This document shows, one piece after another, positions 1-8,284 of a stretch of 43,246 bases of DNA (within the stretch, counting starts at the first letter, position 1; the number at the start of each line of letters is the position of its first letter). Below the pieces are notes generated by a model that worked only from the letters and a program-made list of their open reading frames with translations, was not told the origin of the DNA and did no database searches. The stretch is from Phycisphaera sp. (GTDB lineage Bacteria > Planctomycetota > Phycisphaerae > Phycisphaerales > Phycisphaeraceae): positions 1-43,246 of the forward strand of contig JANQPR010000088.1 of NCBI GenBank assembly GCA_028285385.1, given 5' to 3'. The position numbers were made by a program, and so were the translations under genes.

Positions 1-286
1 CCAACACCGGCGTCGGCACGGGCGGCATCGGGGTCGGCGTCGCGGCGGTGCCCGGCACGGGCCGGGTCTCGACGCCGAGCCGGTCGAGCGCGGCGAGCAG
101 GCGGGGCGGGCTGGTGGCCTCGACGATGCGGTACTGCGTGTCCCAGGTGGCTTTGCGTTGGCGGTCGACCTCGAGGTGCAGGTCGGCCATGTCGTGCAGC
201 AGCTCGACGCGTTGGCGGCGCAGCTCGAGCAGGGCGCTGCCGATGACGCTGAGGGCGGCGAGGGTGACGAGCAGGCGAGGGAGCAT
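1..286 (-). CDS. FtsL-like division protein, 3' part outside the window
   Basis: The frame opens at an ATG at 286 and runs off the left edge after 95 codons. It begins MLPRLLVTLAALSVIGSALL, a single N-terminal membrane segment (about residues 4-20). A charged, heptad-like stretch follows (LRRQRVELLHDMADLHLEVD) and then a segment containing PPRLLAALDRLGV. A short bitopic protein with one membrane span and a short coiled coil is the FtsL/DivIC layout, and FtsL normally follows rsmH in the division and cell-wall cluster; here the order is rsmH, a LysM gene, then this gene, all on the minus strand. FtsL sequences are poorly conserved, so the call rests on architecture and gene order. The tail is rich in Pro, Thr and Val. 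It could be another small membrane protein. Confidence 0.6.
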   Translation of the reverse strand, partial: MLPRLLVTLAALSVIGSALLELRRQRVELLHDMADLHLEVDRQRKATWDTQYRIVEATSPPRLLAALDRLGVETRPVPGTAATPTPMPPVPTPVL

Positions 287-291
287 GGGGG

Positions 292-409
292 GCGCGGGAT
301 CGAGAACATCCGTCACGGCAGGAACATCAAGAAAATCGGGCAGCCGGCAATCGCCGCGTGAATGCCTTGGTTTCCTGGATTTTCGGATGTTCTTGATCTT
401 CCTGATCTG
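292..409. repeat. Intergenic inverted arrays of a 9-nt unit (copy 1)
   Basis: Between the LysM gene and the ftsL-like gene, two short arrays of a degenerate 9-nt unit (consensus about ARATCRRGA) face each other. The left arm is at about 321-340 (units acatcaaga, aaatcgggc). The right arm is at 372-409, where the reverse complement reads agatcagga, agatcaaga, acatccgaa, aatccagga. The same design recurs at 2800-2924. The arms could fold into an imperfect hairpin; the function is unknown. Confidence 0.55.
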
Positions 410-411
410 CT

Positions 412-1713
412 TCAGCTCGGCAGCCGCAGCTCCTGCCCCACCACGACCTTGTCGGGGGAGTCGAGGCGGTCGCGGTTGGCGTCGTAGAGCTCGCGCCAGC
501 GGTTGCGGTCGCCCAAGGCCTTCTCGGCGATCTTCGAGAGGTTGTCGCCGGCCTCGACGGTGTAGGTCTTGACGGCGGCGCGGGCGGGCGGGGCGGGTTG
601 TTCGGTCTGAACCGTGGCTTCGGCGTTGCGCTGCTCGGCCGCGGCCTGGGCTGTCGCGCTGGCGGTGGGGGGGAGTTTGAGCTGCATGCCGACGACGACG
701 ACGTCCGGGCTGCTGAGTTGGTCTTGGTTCGCTTCGTAGAGCTCGAGGTAGCGGGCGCTGCTGCCGAGGTGGCGCTCGGCGAGTTTGGACAGCGAGTCGC
801 CGGGCATGACCTCGACCGTGGCGGGCCGAGACGTCTCGCGCTGGGCGGCGGCGGTGACGGGCAGGACCGTGGACGGCGCTTCGCCGCGGGCGTTGATGCC
901 GGGGACGGCCTCGAACATCCCGGTGTCGAGCAGGCCGACGCGGGCGTTGTTGGCGTCGGCTTGCAGCTCTACGTGGCCGGCGCGGTTGGGGATGATCAGC
1001 CGGGTGCCGGCGATAAGCGTGCCGTCGGGGGCGAGCGCGCCGCGGTTGACCGCGGCGATCGAGCCCTGGTAGGCGGAGTCGCCGTAATAGCGGTTGGCGA
1101 GTTCGGCGAGGCTGTCGTCGGCCTCGACGTAGTGGATGAGTTCGGCGCCGGCGCGGCGGTGCGGCGCGGGGACGGGTGCGGCGGTGGCGTCGGCCGTGGC
1201 TTCAAGCGGCGCGGTGGCGGGCAGGTCGGCGGGGTCGAGCGACGGTGTCGGGAGGGGCGTGCCGCCGGCGTTGGACAGCGCGTCGTCGGCGAGCCGGCCG
1301 GCGTTGGTGCTCGGGTCGTCGGGCAGCGGCGCGATCGAGCGCCACGCGGTCGGCGGGGCGGGGAGGTCGGCGAGCTTCACCGCGTCGGCGGACTGCGTCT
1401 CGGGTTGGCGCTGGTCCGGCGGGGCGAGCCGGGGCTCGGAGAAGCGGTGCGAGTCGATGAGCTGCGGCGTCGAGCGCGGCGTCGGTTTGAGCGCATCGCG
1501 ATCGGACGCTTCGTCGCCCGGTTCGTCAGCCACGGCTTGGGCCGGGGGCGGCGGGGTGGGGTGGATGCCGTCCTGGGCCTGGGGGGCGAAGTCGGTCATG
1601 CCGGCCTCGGCGGACTGAAGCCGGGCCGAGCCGAGGTGATCGGAGATGATGATGCCCACGAGCAGGATGACGCCCAGCCCGATGAGCAAGCCGACTTTGG
1701 TTTCGCGTGCCAT
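412..1713 (-). CDS. Membrane-anchored triple-LysM protein
   Basis: This is a 433-residue protein with an N-terminal membrane segment (about residues 8-24) after a short MARETK leader, so it is probably anchored in the inner membrane and faces the periplasm. A long Pro/Ala/Thr-rich linker (about 40-190) leads to three LysM repeats at about 192-244, 298-348 and 383-432. Each has the typical pattern of D-S/N-L-x-x-(I/L)-A near its start and G-x-x-L-x-(I/L)-P at its end. LysM domains bind N-acetylglucosamine chains such as peptidoglycan. Its place between rsmH and the ftsL-like gene suggests a role at the cell wall or division site. No enzymatic domain is visible. Confidence 0.88.
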   Translation of the reverse strand: MARETKVGLLIGLGVILLVGIIISDHLGSARLQSAEAGMTDFAPQAQDGIHPTPPPPAQAVADEPGDEASDRDALKPTPRSTPQLIDSHRFSEPRLAPPDQRQPETQSADAVKLADLPAPPTAWRSIAPLPDDPSTNAGRLADDALSNAGGTPLPTPSLDPADLPATAPLEATADATAAPVPAPHRRAGAELIHYVEADDSLAELANRYYGDSAYQGSIAAVNRGALAPDGTLIAGTRLIIPNRAGHVELQADANNARVGLLDTGMFEAVPGINARGEAPSTVLPVTAAAQRETSRPATVEVMPGDSLSKLAERHLGSSARYLELYEANQDQLSSPDVVVVGMQLKLPPTASATAQAAAEQRNAEATVQTEQPAPPARAAVKTYTVEAGDNLSKIAEKALGDRNRWRELYDANRDRLDSPDKVVVGQELRLPS

Positions 1714-1806
1714 GTGCCCGTTCGTCCGTGAGGGGGATGGTCTTGGAGGTCGTTGGCGTTCCGTCGCGGTGCGGATCGTAGCGTTTTGGCCGGGGTTAAG
1801 CGGGAT

Positions 1807-2778
1807 TTAGTCGGCTTTGCGGAACCCGCGGAGCTTGGCCGAGCGGGCCCGAGGGTTGGCGGCGGCCTCGTCGTCGTCGGCGGTGATCGGCTTGCGGGTC
1901 AGGCGTTCGCCGATGCCGTCCTGCTGCAGCTGGAGGAAGGCGTGCTTGACCCGGCGGTCCTCTAGGGAGTGAAAACTGATCACGCCGGCCCGGCCGCCCG
2001 GGTTCAGCAGCCCCGGCAACTCGGCAAGCAGCGTGTCGAGCGCCTCCAGCTCGCCGTTCACCGCGATCCGCAGCGCTTGGAACGTCCGCGTCGCGGGATC
2101 AACGGGGTGCCGCGCCGGCCCGCGCTGCCCCTTCCTCGGCCGGGGCCGGGGGTAACAGGGGCGCACGATGTGCGCGAGCCGACCCGTGGTTTGGATCGGT
2201 TCGGCCCGGCGGGATTCGACAATCTTTCGGGCGATCCGGCGGGACAGGCGCTCCTCGCCGAACGCGTAGATCAGGTCCGCCAACTCGTCCTGCGGGAGCG
2301 TGTTGACCAGCTCGGCGGCGGTGGGGCGGGCGTCGTCCGCCGGGTCCAGCCGCATGTCCAACGGCCCGTCGCGCATGAACGACAACCCGCGCTCGGCGTC
2401 GTCGACCTGGTTGGACGCGAAGCCGAGGTCGGCAAGCAACAGGTCAACACCGGCGAGTTCGAGCGGTTTCAGGATCGCCGCCGCGTCGGCGAACGAGCCG
2501 TGGTTCAGGTGAAGCGTGACGCCGTGTCGGTCGGCGAGGGTCGCGAGGCGTTGCCGGGCGTAGTCGAGGTTCCCGGCGTCGAGGTCGGTGGCGATGTAGG
2601 TTCCGCCGGGTCCAAGCTTCGGGATGAGCAATGCCGCGTGCCCGCCGCGGCCGAGGGTTGCGTCGAAACAGACTTGGCCGGGTTGCGGGTCGAACAAGTC
2701 GAGCACCGCGTCCGGCAGCACGGGGGTGTGGCCGTGGGGAACAAGCGTGTCTGAAGTTGGCGGTGTTTCGTCGGGCAA
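1807..2778 (-). CDS. rsmH: 16S rRNA (cytosine(1402)-N(4))-methyltransferase RsmH (MraW)
   Basis: This 323-residue enzyme uses S-adenosylmethionine to methylate N4 of C1402 in the decoding centre of 16S rRNA. The family hallmarks are present: HTPVL near residue 17, the SAM-binding DATLGRGGH at 39-47, an acidic DLGFASNQVDD segment, and SFHSLEDRRVKHAF near the C-terminus. Length is normal for the family (about 300-320). It heads the minus-strand division cluster with the LysM and ftsL-like genes, the usual mraW position. A short, possibly unstructured N-terminus (MPDETPPTSDTLVPHG) precedes the conserved start. Confidence 0.96.
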   Translation of the reverse strand: MPDETPPTSDTLVPHGHTPVLPDAVLDLFDPQPGQVCFDATLGRGGHAALLIPKLGPGGTYIATDLDAGNLDYARQRLATLADRHGVTLHLNHGSFADAAAILKPLELAGVDLLLADLGFASNQVDDAERGLSFMRDGPLDMRLDPADDARPTAAELVNTLPQDELADLIYAFGEERLSRRIARKIVESRRAEPIQTTGRLAHIVRPCYPRPRPRKGQRGPARHPVDPATRTFQALRIAVNGELEALDTLLAELPGLLNPGGRAGVISFHSLEDRRVKHAFLQLQQDGIGERLTRKPITADDDEAAANPRARSAKLRGFRKAD

Positions 2779-2799
2779 GGGGGCAGGCTAGCGGTCGGC

Positions 2800-2924
2800 A
2801 GATCGAGAAGATCAGGAAAATCGAGAAGATCGGGAAAATCAGGCCTCGAACACGAGGGCAGCTCAAACTGCGAGGCGATTCGTGCTTTCTTGATTTTTAG
2901 GTGTTCTACATCTTCCCGATCTCG
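2800..2924. repeat. Intergenic inverted arrays of a 9-nt unit (copy 2)
   Basis: In the divergent rsmH/hslV spacer, 2800-2843 reads as five consecutive 9-nt units: agatcgaga, agatcagga, aaatcgaga, agatcggga, aaatcagg. About 45 nt later, 2889-2924 carries the same kind of unit in inverted orientation. This is the same design as the element at 292-409. It may form a long imperfect hairpin near both promoters, but no function can be assigned from sequence. Confidence 0.6.
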
Positions 2925-2944
2925 CATAGCGATACGATCCCGCT

Positions 2945-3535
2945 ATGCCGTCACGCAACGAACAACCGCCGCGCCCCCGCATCCGTTCCACGACCGTGCT
3001 CTGCGTGCGGCGGGGGGACGGCGTGGCGATGGCGGGGGACGGGCAGGTCACCATGGGAGACGTGGTCGCCAAGGCCGACGCCGTGAAGGTGCGGAAGCTC
3101 GACGGGGTCGGCGCGGACGGCCGGGGCGTGTTGGTCGGGTTTGCCGGGGCGGCGGCGGACGCGTTCGCGCTGCTCGAGCGCTTCGAGGAAAAGCTCAAGC
3201 AGTCGCCCGGCAACGTGAAAAAGGCCGCGGTCGAGCTCGCTAAGCTCTGGCGGACGGACCGGATGTTGCGCCGGCTGGAATCCTTGCTGGCGGTGGCGGA
3301 CGCGTCGGCGACGCTGCTCGTGTCCGGCACGGGCGACGTGATCGAGCCCTCGGAAGTCGTGCCCGGCGGCCAGGCGCTGGCGATCGGCTCGGGCGGGAAC
3401 TACGCCACCGCCGCGGCCCGGGCGTTGCTGCGGCACACCGAGATGGATGCCGAGGCGGTGTGCCGCGACGCGATGGGCATCGCGGGGGAGCTGTGTGTGT
3501 ACAGCAACACGAACCTGACGGTGCAGACGCTCTGA
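2945..3535 (+). CDS. hslV: ATP-dependent protease peptidase subunit HslV (ClpQ)
   Basis: This 196-residue protein is the threonine peptidase ring of the HslUV protease. The mature catalytic N-terminus corresponds to Thr16 in [20 protein letters not shown], aligned with the E. coli start TTIVSVRR. The chain continues with the family's [38 protein letters not shown] and [12 protein letters not shown] segments. A 15-residue leader precedes Thr16 and would have to be removed for activity; E. coli HslV only loses its initiator Met. The hslU ATPase, often adjacent, is not in this window. The downstream neighbour is convergent. Confidence 0.95.
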   Translation: MPSRNEQPPRPRIRSTTVLCVRRGDGVAMAGDGQVTMGDVVAKADAVKVRKLDGVGADGRGVLVGFAGAAADAFALLERFEEKLKQSPGNVKKAAVELAKLWRTDRMLRRLESLLAVADASATLLVSGTGDVIEPSEVVPGGQALAIGSGGNYATAAARALLRHTEMDAEAVCRDAMGIAGELCVYSNTNLTVQTL

Positions 3536-3551
3536 GTTGTCGCTTGCACTC

Positions 3552-5153
3552 TCAGGCCGTTCGACGGCGTCGTGTCGCCAGACCGCAGAGCGCTAACACA
3601 CCAAACATTCCGGGTTCGGGGACCAGAGCGGCGTCGAGCGACGGGGCCGAGGTTGCGCCCCAGTTCTGGAGGACCTTGTCGAGCTCGTTCTGGTCGACGG
3701 TGCCGTCGAAGGCGCCGCCGGGCAGCGCGGCCGGGTCGCCCGTGAAGGTGCCGGTGCCCCAGTTCTGTAGCACGAGGTCGAGGTCGCCCTGTTCGACCTG
3801 GCCGCTGCCGTTGTAGTCGCCACAGATCACCTTGCCGAGCGATTCCGCGAGGACGGTGAGGGCGTCGACGTCTTCGCCTTCGTAGCGGGCGACGGGCACG
3901 GGCCGGCTGCCGGTGAAGGAGGCGACGAGGTCGCTGGCGTAGACGACGCCGGGCATCAGCCCGCCGCTCTCATCGCCGTGCAGGTCGTTGACCCCGACGC
4001 CGGGGCCGCCGCGTTCGTCGTTGTCCGGGTCGTTCTGGTCGACGCTGAACAGGCCGATCAGGATGTCGCCCGCGACGTCGCCGGCGGGGAACGGGTCGTA
4101 CTCGAACAGCTCGAAGAACGTCTCCAGGCTGACCGACGCGAACTCGAAGGCGTCGATGTCGGTGTCCATGGGCACGCCGAAGTTCAGCTCGTCGTCGAGG
4201 ACCTTGAGCTGGTTGGGTCCGGGGGTGGCCAGGTCGGTGACGTAGATGCTCCCGGGGTCGGACGCGAACGGGCCGCCGAGGTAGCCGGAATAGTTCGCCT
4301 CGTGGTCGACGCTGAAGTAGTGCAGCGGGTGCCGCTGGGTGTCCAGCGCGTCGACGTCGTCGTCGAACCGGCTTGCTTGCTGCTGAAACGTGGGCGGGTT
4401 TGCGCCCAGGCCCAGCGCCGCTTCGTCGCGGACGCCGCCCGGCGTGCCGTACCCGCCGAGCAGGTCGCCGCTGGAGCCGACGACTTCGTCACGGCGCACC
4501 GCGTCGCCGTGGTGCGGGGGCGAGGTGGTCGGCACGCTGTCGGCGGTGAGGTACCAGCCCGGGGCGGAGTCGTCGTCGAACGACAGCAGCAGCGCCTGGG
4601 GCTCGAACGTGATGCCGACCTGGGCCTGGCGTTCCCGGTCGAAGTCGAGGATCAGCGGCCGGGTGAAGCCGGGGACCAACTGGCCGTCTTCCTCCCGGTA
4701 GTGCGGGACCGCATACTGGAGTTGGTCGCTAGCGTCGAGGTCGAAGGCGTTGTTGTAGTTCAGCCGGACCAGCGACGGGGTAACCGGCACGTCCGACGCG
4801 GCGGCGCCGCCGACGGTGAAGGTCGGGACGGCGACCGGGGCCGGCGAGACCGGTTGCTGCGCGAACGTCCCGGTCTCGAAGCCCATCACGTCACCCGCGA
4901 GCGGGAAGCCTTCCAGCGGGAAGCCGGTGTCGTCTTTGATCAGCCCGCCGAACGGGCCGTCGGGTTCCAGGTAGACGTCGCCGGCGTCGGCGGTGTTGTT
5001 GGCCGGGGTGAGCGGGTCGGCCAAGTCCAGGTCACTGCCGATGTCGACCGAGTAATCCAGTCGGAACGGCTCGGGTTGCGCGGTGGCGACGACGGAGCCG
5101 GCCAACAACAACCACGCCAACGCAAAACGACTACCCCAAGAAGACCGACCCAT
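3552..5153 (-). CDS. PEP-CTERM protein with dockerin-like calcium-binding module
   Basis: The start chosen is the ATG at 5153, preceded by a strong GAGGAGG ribosome-binding site about 8 nt upstream and followed by a signal peptide (LALAWLLLAGSVVATA type) ending near residue 20. The frame stays open further upstream across the tRNA gene, but that part is not plausible protein. The 533-residue product is exported. Most of the chain is an acidic, Asp-rich ectodomain of unknown function with repeated surface-protein features. Near the C-terminus is a dockerin-like pair of EF-hand motifs (GDYNGSGQVEQGDLDLVLQN and FDGTVDQNELDKVLQNWG). The end has a VPEPG box, a short hydrophobic segment and RRRR, the PEP-CTERM sorting signal. 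A nearly identical dockerin module occurs in the protein at 40638-42236. Confidence 0.85.
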   Translation of the reverse strand: MGRSSWGSRFALAWLLLAGSVVATAQPEPFRLDYSVDIGSDLDLADPLTPANNTADAGDVYLEPDGPFGGLIKDDTGFPLEGFPLAGDVMGFETGTFAQQPVSPAPVAVPTFTVGGAAASDVPVTPSLVRLNYNNAFDLDASDQLQYAVPHYREEDGQLVPGFTRPLILDFDRERQAQVGITFEPQALLLSFDDDSAPGWYLTADSVPTTSPPHHGDAVRRDEVVGSSGDLLGGYGTPGGVRDEAALGLGANPPTFQQQASRFDDDVDALDTQRHPLHYFSVDHEANYSGYLGGPFASDPGSIYVTDLATPGPNQLKVLDDELNFGVPMDTDIDAFEFASVSLETFFELFEYDPFPAGDVAGDILIGLFSVDQNDPDNDERGGPGVGVNDLHGDESGGLMPGVVYASDLVASFTGSRPVPVARYEGEDVDALTVLAESLGKVICGDYNGSGQVEQGDLDLVLQNWGTGTFTGDPAALPGGAFDGTVDQNELDKVLQNWGATSAPSLDAALVPEPGMFGVLALCGLATRRRRTA

Positions 5154-5382
5154 GATGCAGACCTCCTCTTCGACGGGCGACCCCCCGAAACGTGAACGGG
5201 GCCGCGGCGGCCGGAAGCCGGTCCGCGGTGGGCGTATCACCATGGCGGAATGCGCCGTCGCCGCCAACGGGGGATATCCCGCGGGTCGGCGGTTTTTCGC
5301 GAGCCGTTGACGCATCCGTAACGCCCGGGTGACCGATTTGCCTCGCCGGGCCGACCGGCTATCCTCTCCGATTCGCTCCACA

Positions 5383-5466
5383 GCCCGTGTGGCGGAACTG
5401 GCAGACGCGCCGTCTTCAGGTGGCGGTTCCCGCAAGGGAGTACAGGTTCGAATCCTGTCACGGGCA
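5383..5466 (+). tRNA. tRNA-Leu(CAG)
   Basis: The cloverleaf folds by eye. The acceptor arms are GCCCGTG and CACGGGC, the D-arm is GCG/CGC, the anticodon stem is CCGTC/GGCGG around the loop TTCAGGT (anticodon CAG), the variable arm is long (TTCCCGCAAGGGAGT), and the T-arm is ACAGG/CCTGT around TTCGAAT. The discriminator base is A; CCA is not encoded. The long variable arm and A73 fit class II tRNA-Leu. Its 3' end is the left attachment site of the island to the right. Confidence 0.95.
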
Positions 5467-5468
5467 TT
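5444..5468 (+). repeat. Left attachment site (tRNA-Leu 3' end)
   Basis: The T-arm and acceptor end of the tRNA-Leu gene, plus 2 nt beyond, match 42894-42918 in direct orientation over 25 bp with a single mismatch (c at 5461, a at 42911). Integration into the 3' end of a tRNA gene by a tyrosine recombinase leaves exactly such repeats; an integrase gene lies at 8827-9957. Confidence 0.85.
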
Positions 5469-5733
5469 CGGTTGATCTTCGGTGAGTCTGGAAGCGGTTC
5501 TGAGCGTCTCACAGGGGATTCTGAGTTCCGATGAGTGGCCCTGCGTGTAGGTGGTGCGCTGCTTCTTGCGCTGTCGACTTTTGCGGCATTCCCCACACTG
5601 AGTTGGGACGCAACTTTTCAAGGGGGGCAAGCCTAAGCAGACCGACGCAGTACCGTTGTCGGCGTGATGTGGCCAGCTCCGGCAGTTGGGAAAGGCCGTG
5701 CCGAGTGGCAAGTTTCATTGAATCGAGTGAACT

Positions 5734-6363
5734 ATGAAGTTTGAAGTTGTTTTTGCGGCTGTAGCGACATTGCTGGGCGGTATTGTTGCTTCTGTCACCC
5801 AGGCATACATGTCGTCTCGATCGCAAAGAAAGCAGAATAGCGGCCGCTTGCTCATCGCCCAGCTTCAGCATGGCCAAATTCGAATACATCTCATGGCGGT
5901 ACGAGAGTTGATGCGATCGTATCTAAATCCCGCGCAGCCAAGCCATGAGTTTTACGATACTGCCGGCTCAACCAAGGTTCCTCACTTCAACGTCGATGCC
6001 TTGGCGTTTCTTGCCTCCGAGCGCGTAGATTTGAAACTCCTCTCTCTTGCGGAGGCCCTGAACGACGCATCGGAGCGAGTCGTCAGCTTGCTAGATGAGA
6101 GAAACCGGGCAGTGCAAGTGTTGCGCGGCAGCGCTAAGCTTCACGTTGACGGCGTCGAGCTGCATCCCGTCCACGTTGAACGTGTCCGCCTACTCAATGG
6201 CTCGATCATGGATCGACTAGATGTCGCGTTTAGACTCTGCCACATGACAGAAGAGGCGGTCTACCACGCCCTGCAGATTTATGATGTTAAGCCCGGAAAG
6301 ATGACCATTTCGAACCTTGTGGGCACTGATGATCCTATCGCATCCAAGAGGAACGATGAGTGA
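5734..6363 (+). CDS. Membrane-anchored hypothetical protein
   Basis: This 209-residue protein starts with a single hydrophobic segment (VVFAAVATLLGGIVASVTQA, about residues 5-24) followed by the positive stretch SRSQRKQ. That predicts a short N-terminal anchor with a cytoplasmic body. The rest is largely helical and charged, with no motif I can name. It is the first gene of the island after the tRNA-Leu attachment site and has distinctly lower GC than the flanking core. It runs convergently into the metallophosphoesterase gene at 6432-8024. No strong ribosome-binding site is visible before ATG 5734. Confidence 0.65.
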   Translation: MKFEVVFAAVATLLGGIVASVTQAYMSSRSQRKQNSGRLLIAQLQHGQIRIHLMAVRELMRSYLNPAQPSHEFYDTAGSTKVPHFNVDALAFLASERVDLKLLSLAEALNDASERVVSLLDERNRAVQVLRGSAKLHVDGVELHPVHVERVRLLNGSIMDRLDVAFRLCHMTEEAVYHALQIYDVKPGKMTISNLVGTDDPIASKRNDE

Positions 6364-6431
6364 CCACGACATCTGAATGCCATTCCCCTTCCTGAGCAGA
6401 GGGGCGGGCCGGTAAGTTCCACCGAGTTTTC

Positions 6432-8024
6432 CTAGTCGATTCTTGGCCGTCCGCCTAGGTGCACGATCTCGTGGCGAGCATCCTCAAACAAGCCAGCTCC
6501 TGGCATTCGTTCGGCGAGAAGGCGGCATGTGATTCTCTTGGAGTCAGGCTCGAAACTTATTACGTTGATCGAAAGATAAGGCTTCCGATCCTGAGTAGTC
6601 ACTTTGCCAACCGAGCTGCCACAGCCGAAGACAGGAATTCGGCCACTTTCCGTGGTTGAAATTCTTGGAATGTGCTTGTGCCCGTGAAGAATAGCACCAA
6701 ACCTTCGAGACTCAGCGAACCGGATGAAGTCGTCTGCATCTTCAAGCACCAAAGTCTCTTCGAAGCGATCTCCGAAGAATCTCTCGTAGAACCGCCGCGC
6801 ATACCAATCCGGTATTTCAACAGGCAGTGGGTGGTGGTGCAGAACGCCAAGCAATGTGAAGTCGGATATGTCATCCCGCGCATCAAGTTCATTACCCAAG
6901 TCCGTGAACTGCCTTTCGCCGATTCGGCCGCGTGCGAGTGAACCGCCAGCTACCGAGTTAAAGCAGACAAAGCCGAGTTTTGCGGATTCTTCCCAAACCA
7001 CATTTGTAGTGGGGAAGCCAATTGCGATTCGGAGATCCTCGCTGGCAATCCCAGACTTCCTTACGTCGTGGTTTCCAAGGACGAGTATGGGGGGCCGCCC
7101 ACAGAGATTCGAAACGGTGTTCAGGAATCCTCTCGCTTGATCGTGGTAATCCCTGTTGGGCGTGTCGATCAGGTCACCGGACACAATCGGGATTATTTCG
7201 CCAACGCAGCCCGATTCACTGGCAACTGTCCAAACAAACTGCTCCACACGTGGCAATCTTCTGTAAGCCTCTGTTGATCCGATATGCAAGTCACTCATGT
7301 GTACCATGTTTACGATTGAACTGGTACGGTCGCGAGATCTCCGAAACTCATCAAAAAAGCGTTGTTCGAGTAGCTCCAAATCAGCCGTTACTGATACGGC
7401 CAAGTGCGAGAAGACCCACTTGGCTTGGCGGGAAATTTCATGACGGTCTGAACATGAGAAGGGAAGAAAAATCGAGTTTCTTGGCGACTTCCAGATCAGG
7501 AGACCAGGCCAAACGGCGGATTTTGCTAACGCAGTTCGAAATGCGGGGAATACATTCGTTAGTTCAAGCTGTTCGTCGGGCGGGTCACGAAGCTGAAGAA
7601 TCAACCCCGGATCGTCTGGACGTACTTCAACAAGATTCCGCAGGAATTGTTCTGAGCATAGTTCGAAGTCAAGATCGCGATTTACCCCTGATGGGACGAT
7701 CAGGGCAGTCCACGGGCGTAGGGACAGAAGGGCACGTAGTGGTTTAACGACGTCTGGTGTGAGTCGCTCCCTCAACCGCGATTCTACGATGTCTACAACC
7801 TCGATAAATTGGCGTTCAATCGATTTTGACGAATAGAAACCGTCACGAATCTGTCTGAGCATATGCCTGACGGCTTCGACTTCTAGCCAGTTGTCTCCGA
7901 GAGACGGTAGAGGTATGTCGCGGTCGGTGAGATGCGCGACCCAGTTAGCCCAACTCAGATCGAATCGAAGTCCCATGGCAGTATCTATTGATGATTGGAA
8001 AGAATTTGGTTCGACGGCTTGCAT
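6432..8024 (-). CDS. Metallophosphoesterase with a large N-terminal extension
   Basis: The 530-residue product has a calcineurin-like metallophosphoesterase domain in its C-terminal half. All metal-binding boxes are visible: SDLHIG (Asp245, His247), SGDLID (Asp284), GNHD (317-320), a His pair in LHHHP (near 396) and HGHKH (His449, His451). Such enzymes hydrolyse phosphomonoesters or phosphodiesters, including nucleic acids and cyclic nucleotides; the substrate cannot be read from sequence. Residues 1-235 form a separate domain with no motif I recognise (it contains RPWTALIVPSG near 103). The gene lies in the low-GC left part of the island, next to a membrane protein and near integrase and restriction genes, so a defence role is possible but unproven. 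The ATG at 8024 gives the longest in-frame product; Met17 is an alternative. Confidence 0.85.
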   Translation of the reverse strand: MQAVEPNSFQSSIDTAMGLRFDLSWANWVAHLTDRDIPLPSLGDNWLEVEAVRHMLRQIRDGFYSSKSIERQFIEVVDIVESRLRERLTPDVVKPLRALLSLRPWTALIVPSGVNRDLDFELCSEQFLRNLVEVRPDDPGLILQLRDPPDEQLELTNVFPAFRTALAKSAVWPGLLIWKSPRNSIFLPFSCSDRHEISRQAKWVFSHLAVSVTADLELLEQRFFDEFRRSRDRTSSIVNMVHMSDLHIGSTEAYRRLPRVEQFVWTVASESGCVGEIIPIVSGDLIDTPNRDYHDQARGFLNTVSNLCGRPPILVLGNHDVRKSGIASEDLRIAIGFPTTNVVWEESAKLGFVCFNSVAGGSLARGRIGERQFTDLGNELDARDDISDFTLLGVLHHHPLPVEIPDWYARRFYERFFGDRFEETLVLEDADDFIRFAESRRFGAILHGHKHIPRISTTESGRIPVFGCGSSVGKVTTQDRKPYLSINVISFEPDSKRITCRLLAERMPGAGLFEDARHEIVHLGGRPRID

Positions 8025-8158
8025 TCAATCGGGCGGTCCTTCCACTCCGACGATAGTGTGCGTTAGGCTAACTTAAAACCGTTCTCGCGCTCAGGTTTAC
8101 CGGGTTATCCCGAGGCGGTGTGATCTAAATGTCTAGGTTATTCAGAGTGGCCATGTTC

Positions 8159-8189
8159 GTCGACATCATTCCTCGGGTCTCATGTCGAC
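8159..8189. promoter_or_regulatory. Inverted repeat upstream of the metallophosphoesterase gene
   Basis: The arms gtcgacat (8159-8166) and atgtcgac (8182-8189) are perfect inverted repeats with a 15-nt spacer. They lie in the 260-bp gene-free spacer upstream of the minus-strand gene that starts at 8024. This could be an operator or a hairpin; no promoter boxes are clear. Confidence 0.35.
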
Positions 8190-8284
8190 ATAACGCGAGA
8201 TGGGTGACCATCACATGCGTGGGCCGACTGTAAGTGGTCTGTCGGAAGTTGGCGTCATGTGGTAATAGGCATCTCGGCGGTGTA

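Noticed and set aside
598..1731. Long plus-strand open frame opposite the LysM gene
   Set aside because: It is a GC-rich antisense shadow: low-complexity Arg/Gly/Val sequence without motifs, while the minus strand encodes three clear LysM domains.
3978..5195. Long plus-strand open frame opposite the PEP-CTERM gene
   Set aside because: It consists of Val/Gly/Arg-rich shadow sequence; the minus-strand gene has a signal peptide, dockerin and sorting signal.
5154..5711. Upstream extension of the PEP-CTERM gene across the tRNA gene
   Set aside because: It would read through the tRNA in antisense; the ATG at 5153 has a strong ribosome-binding site and a signal peptide.
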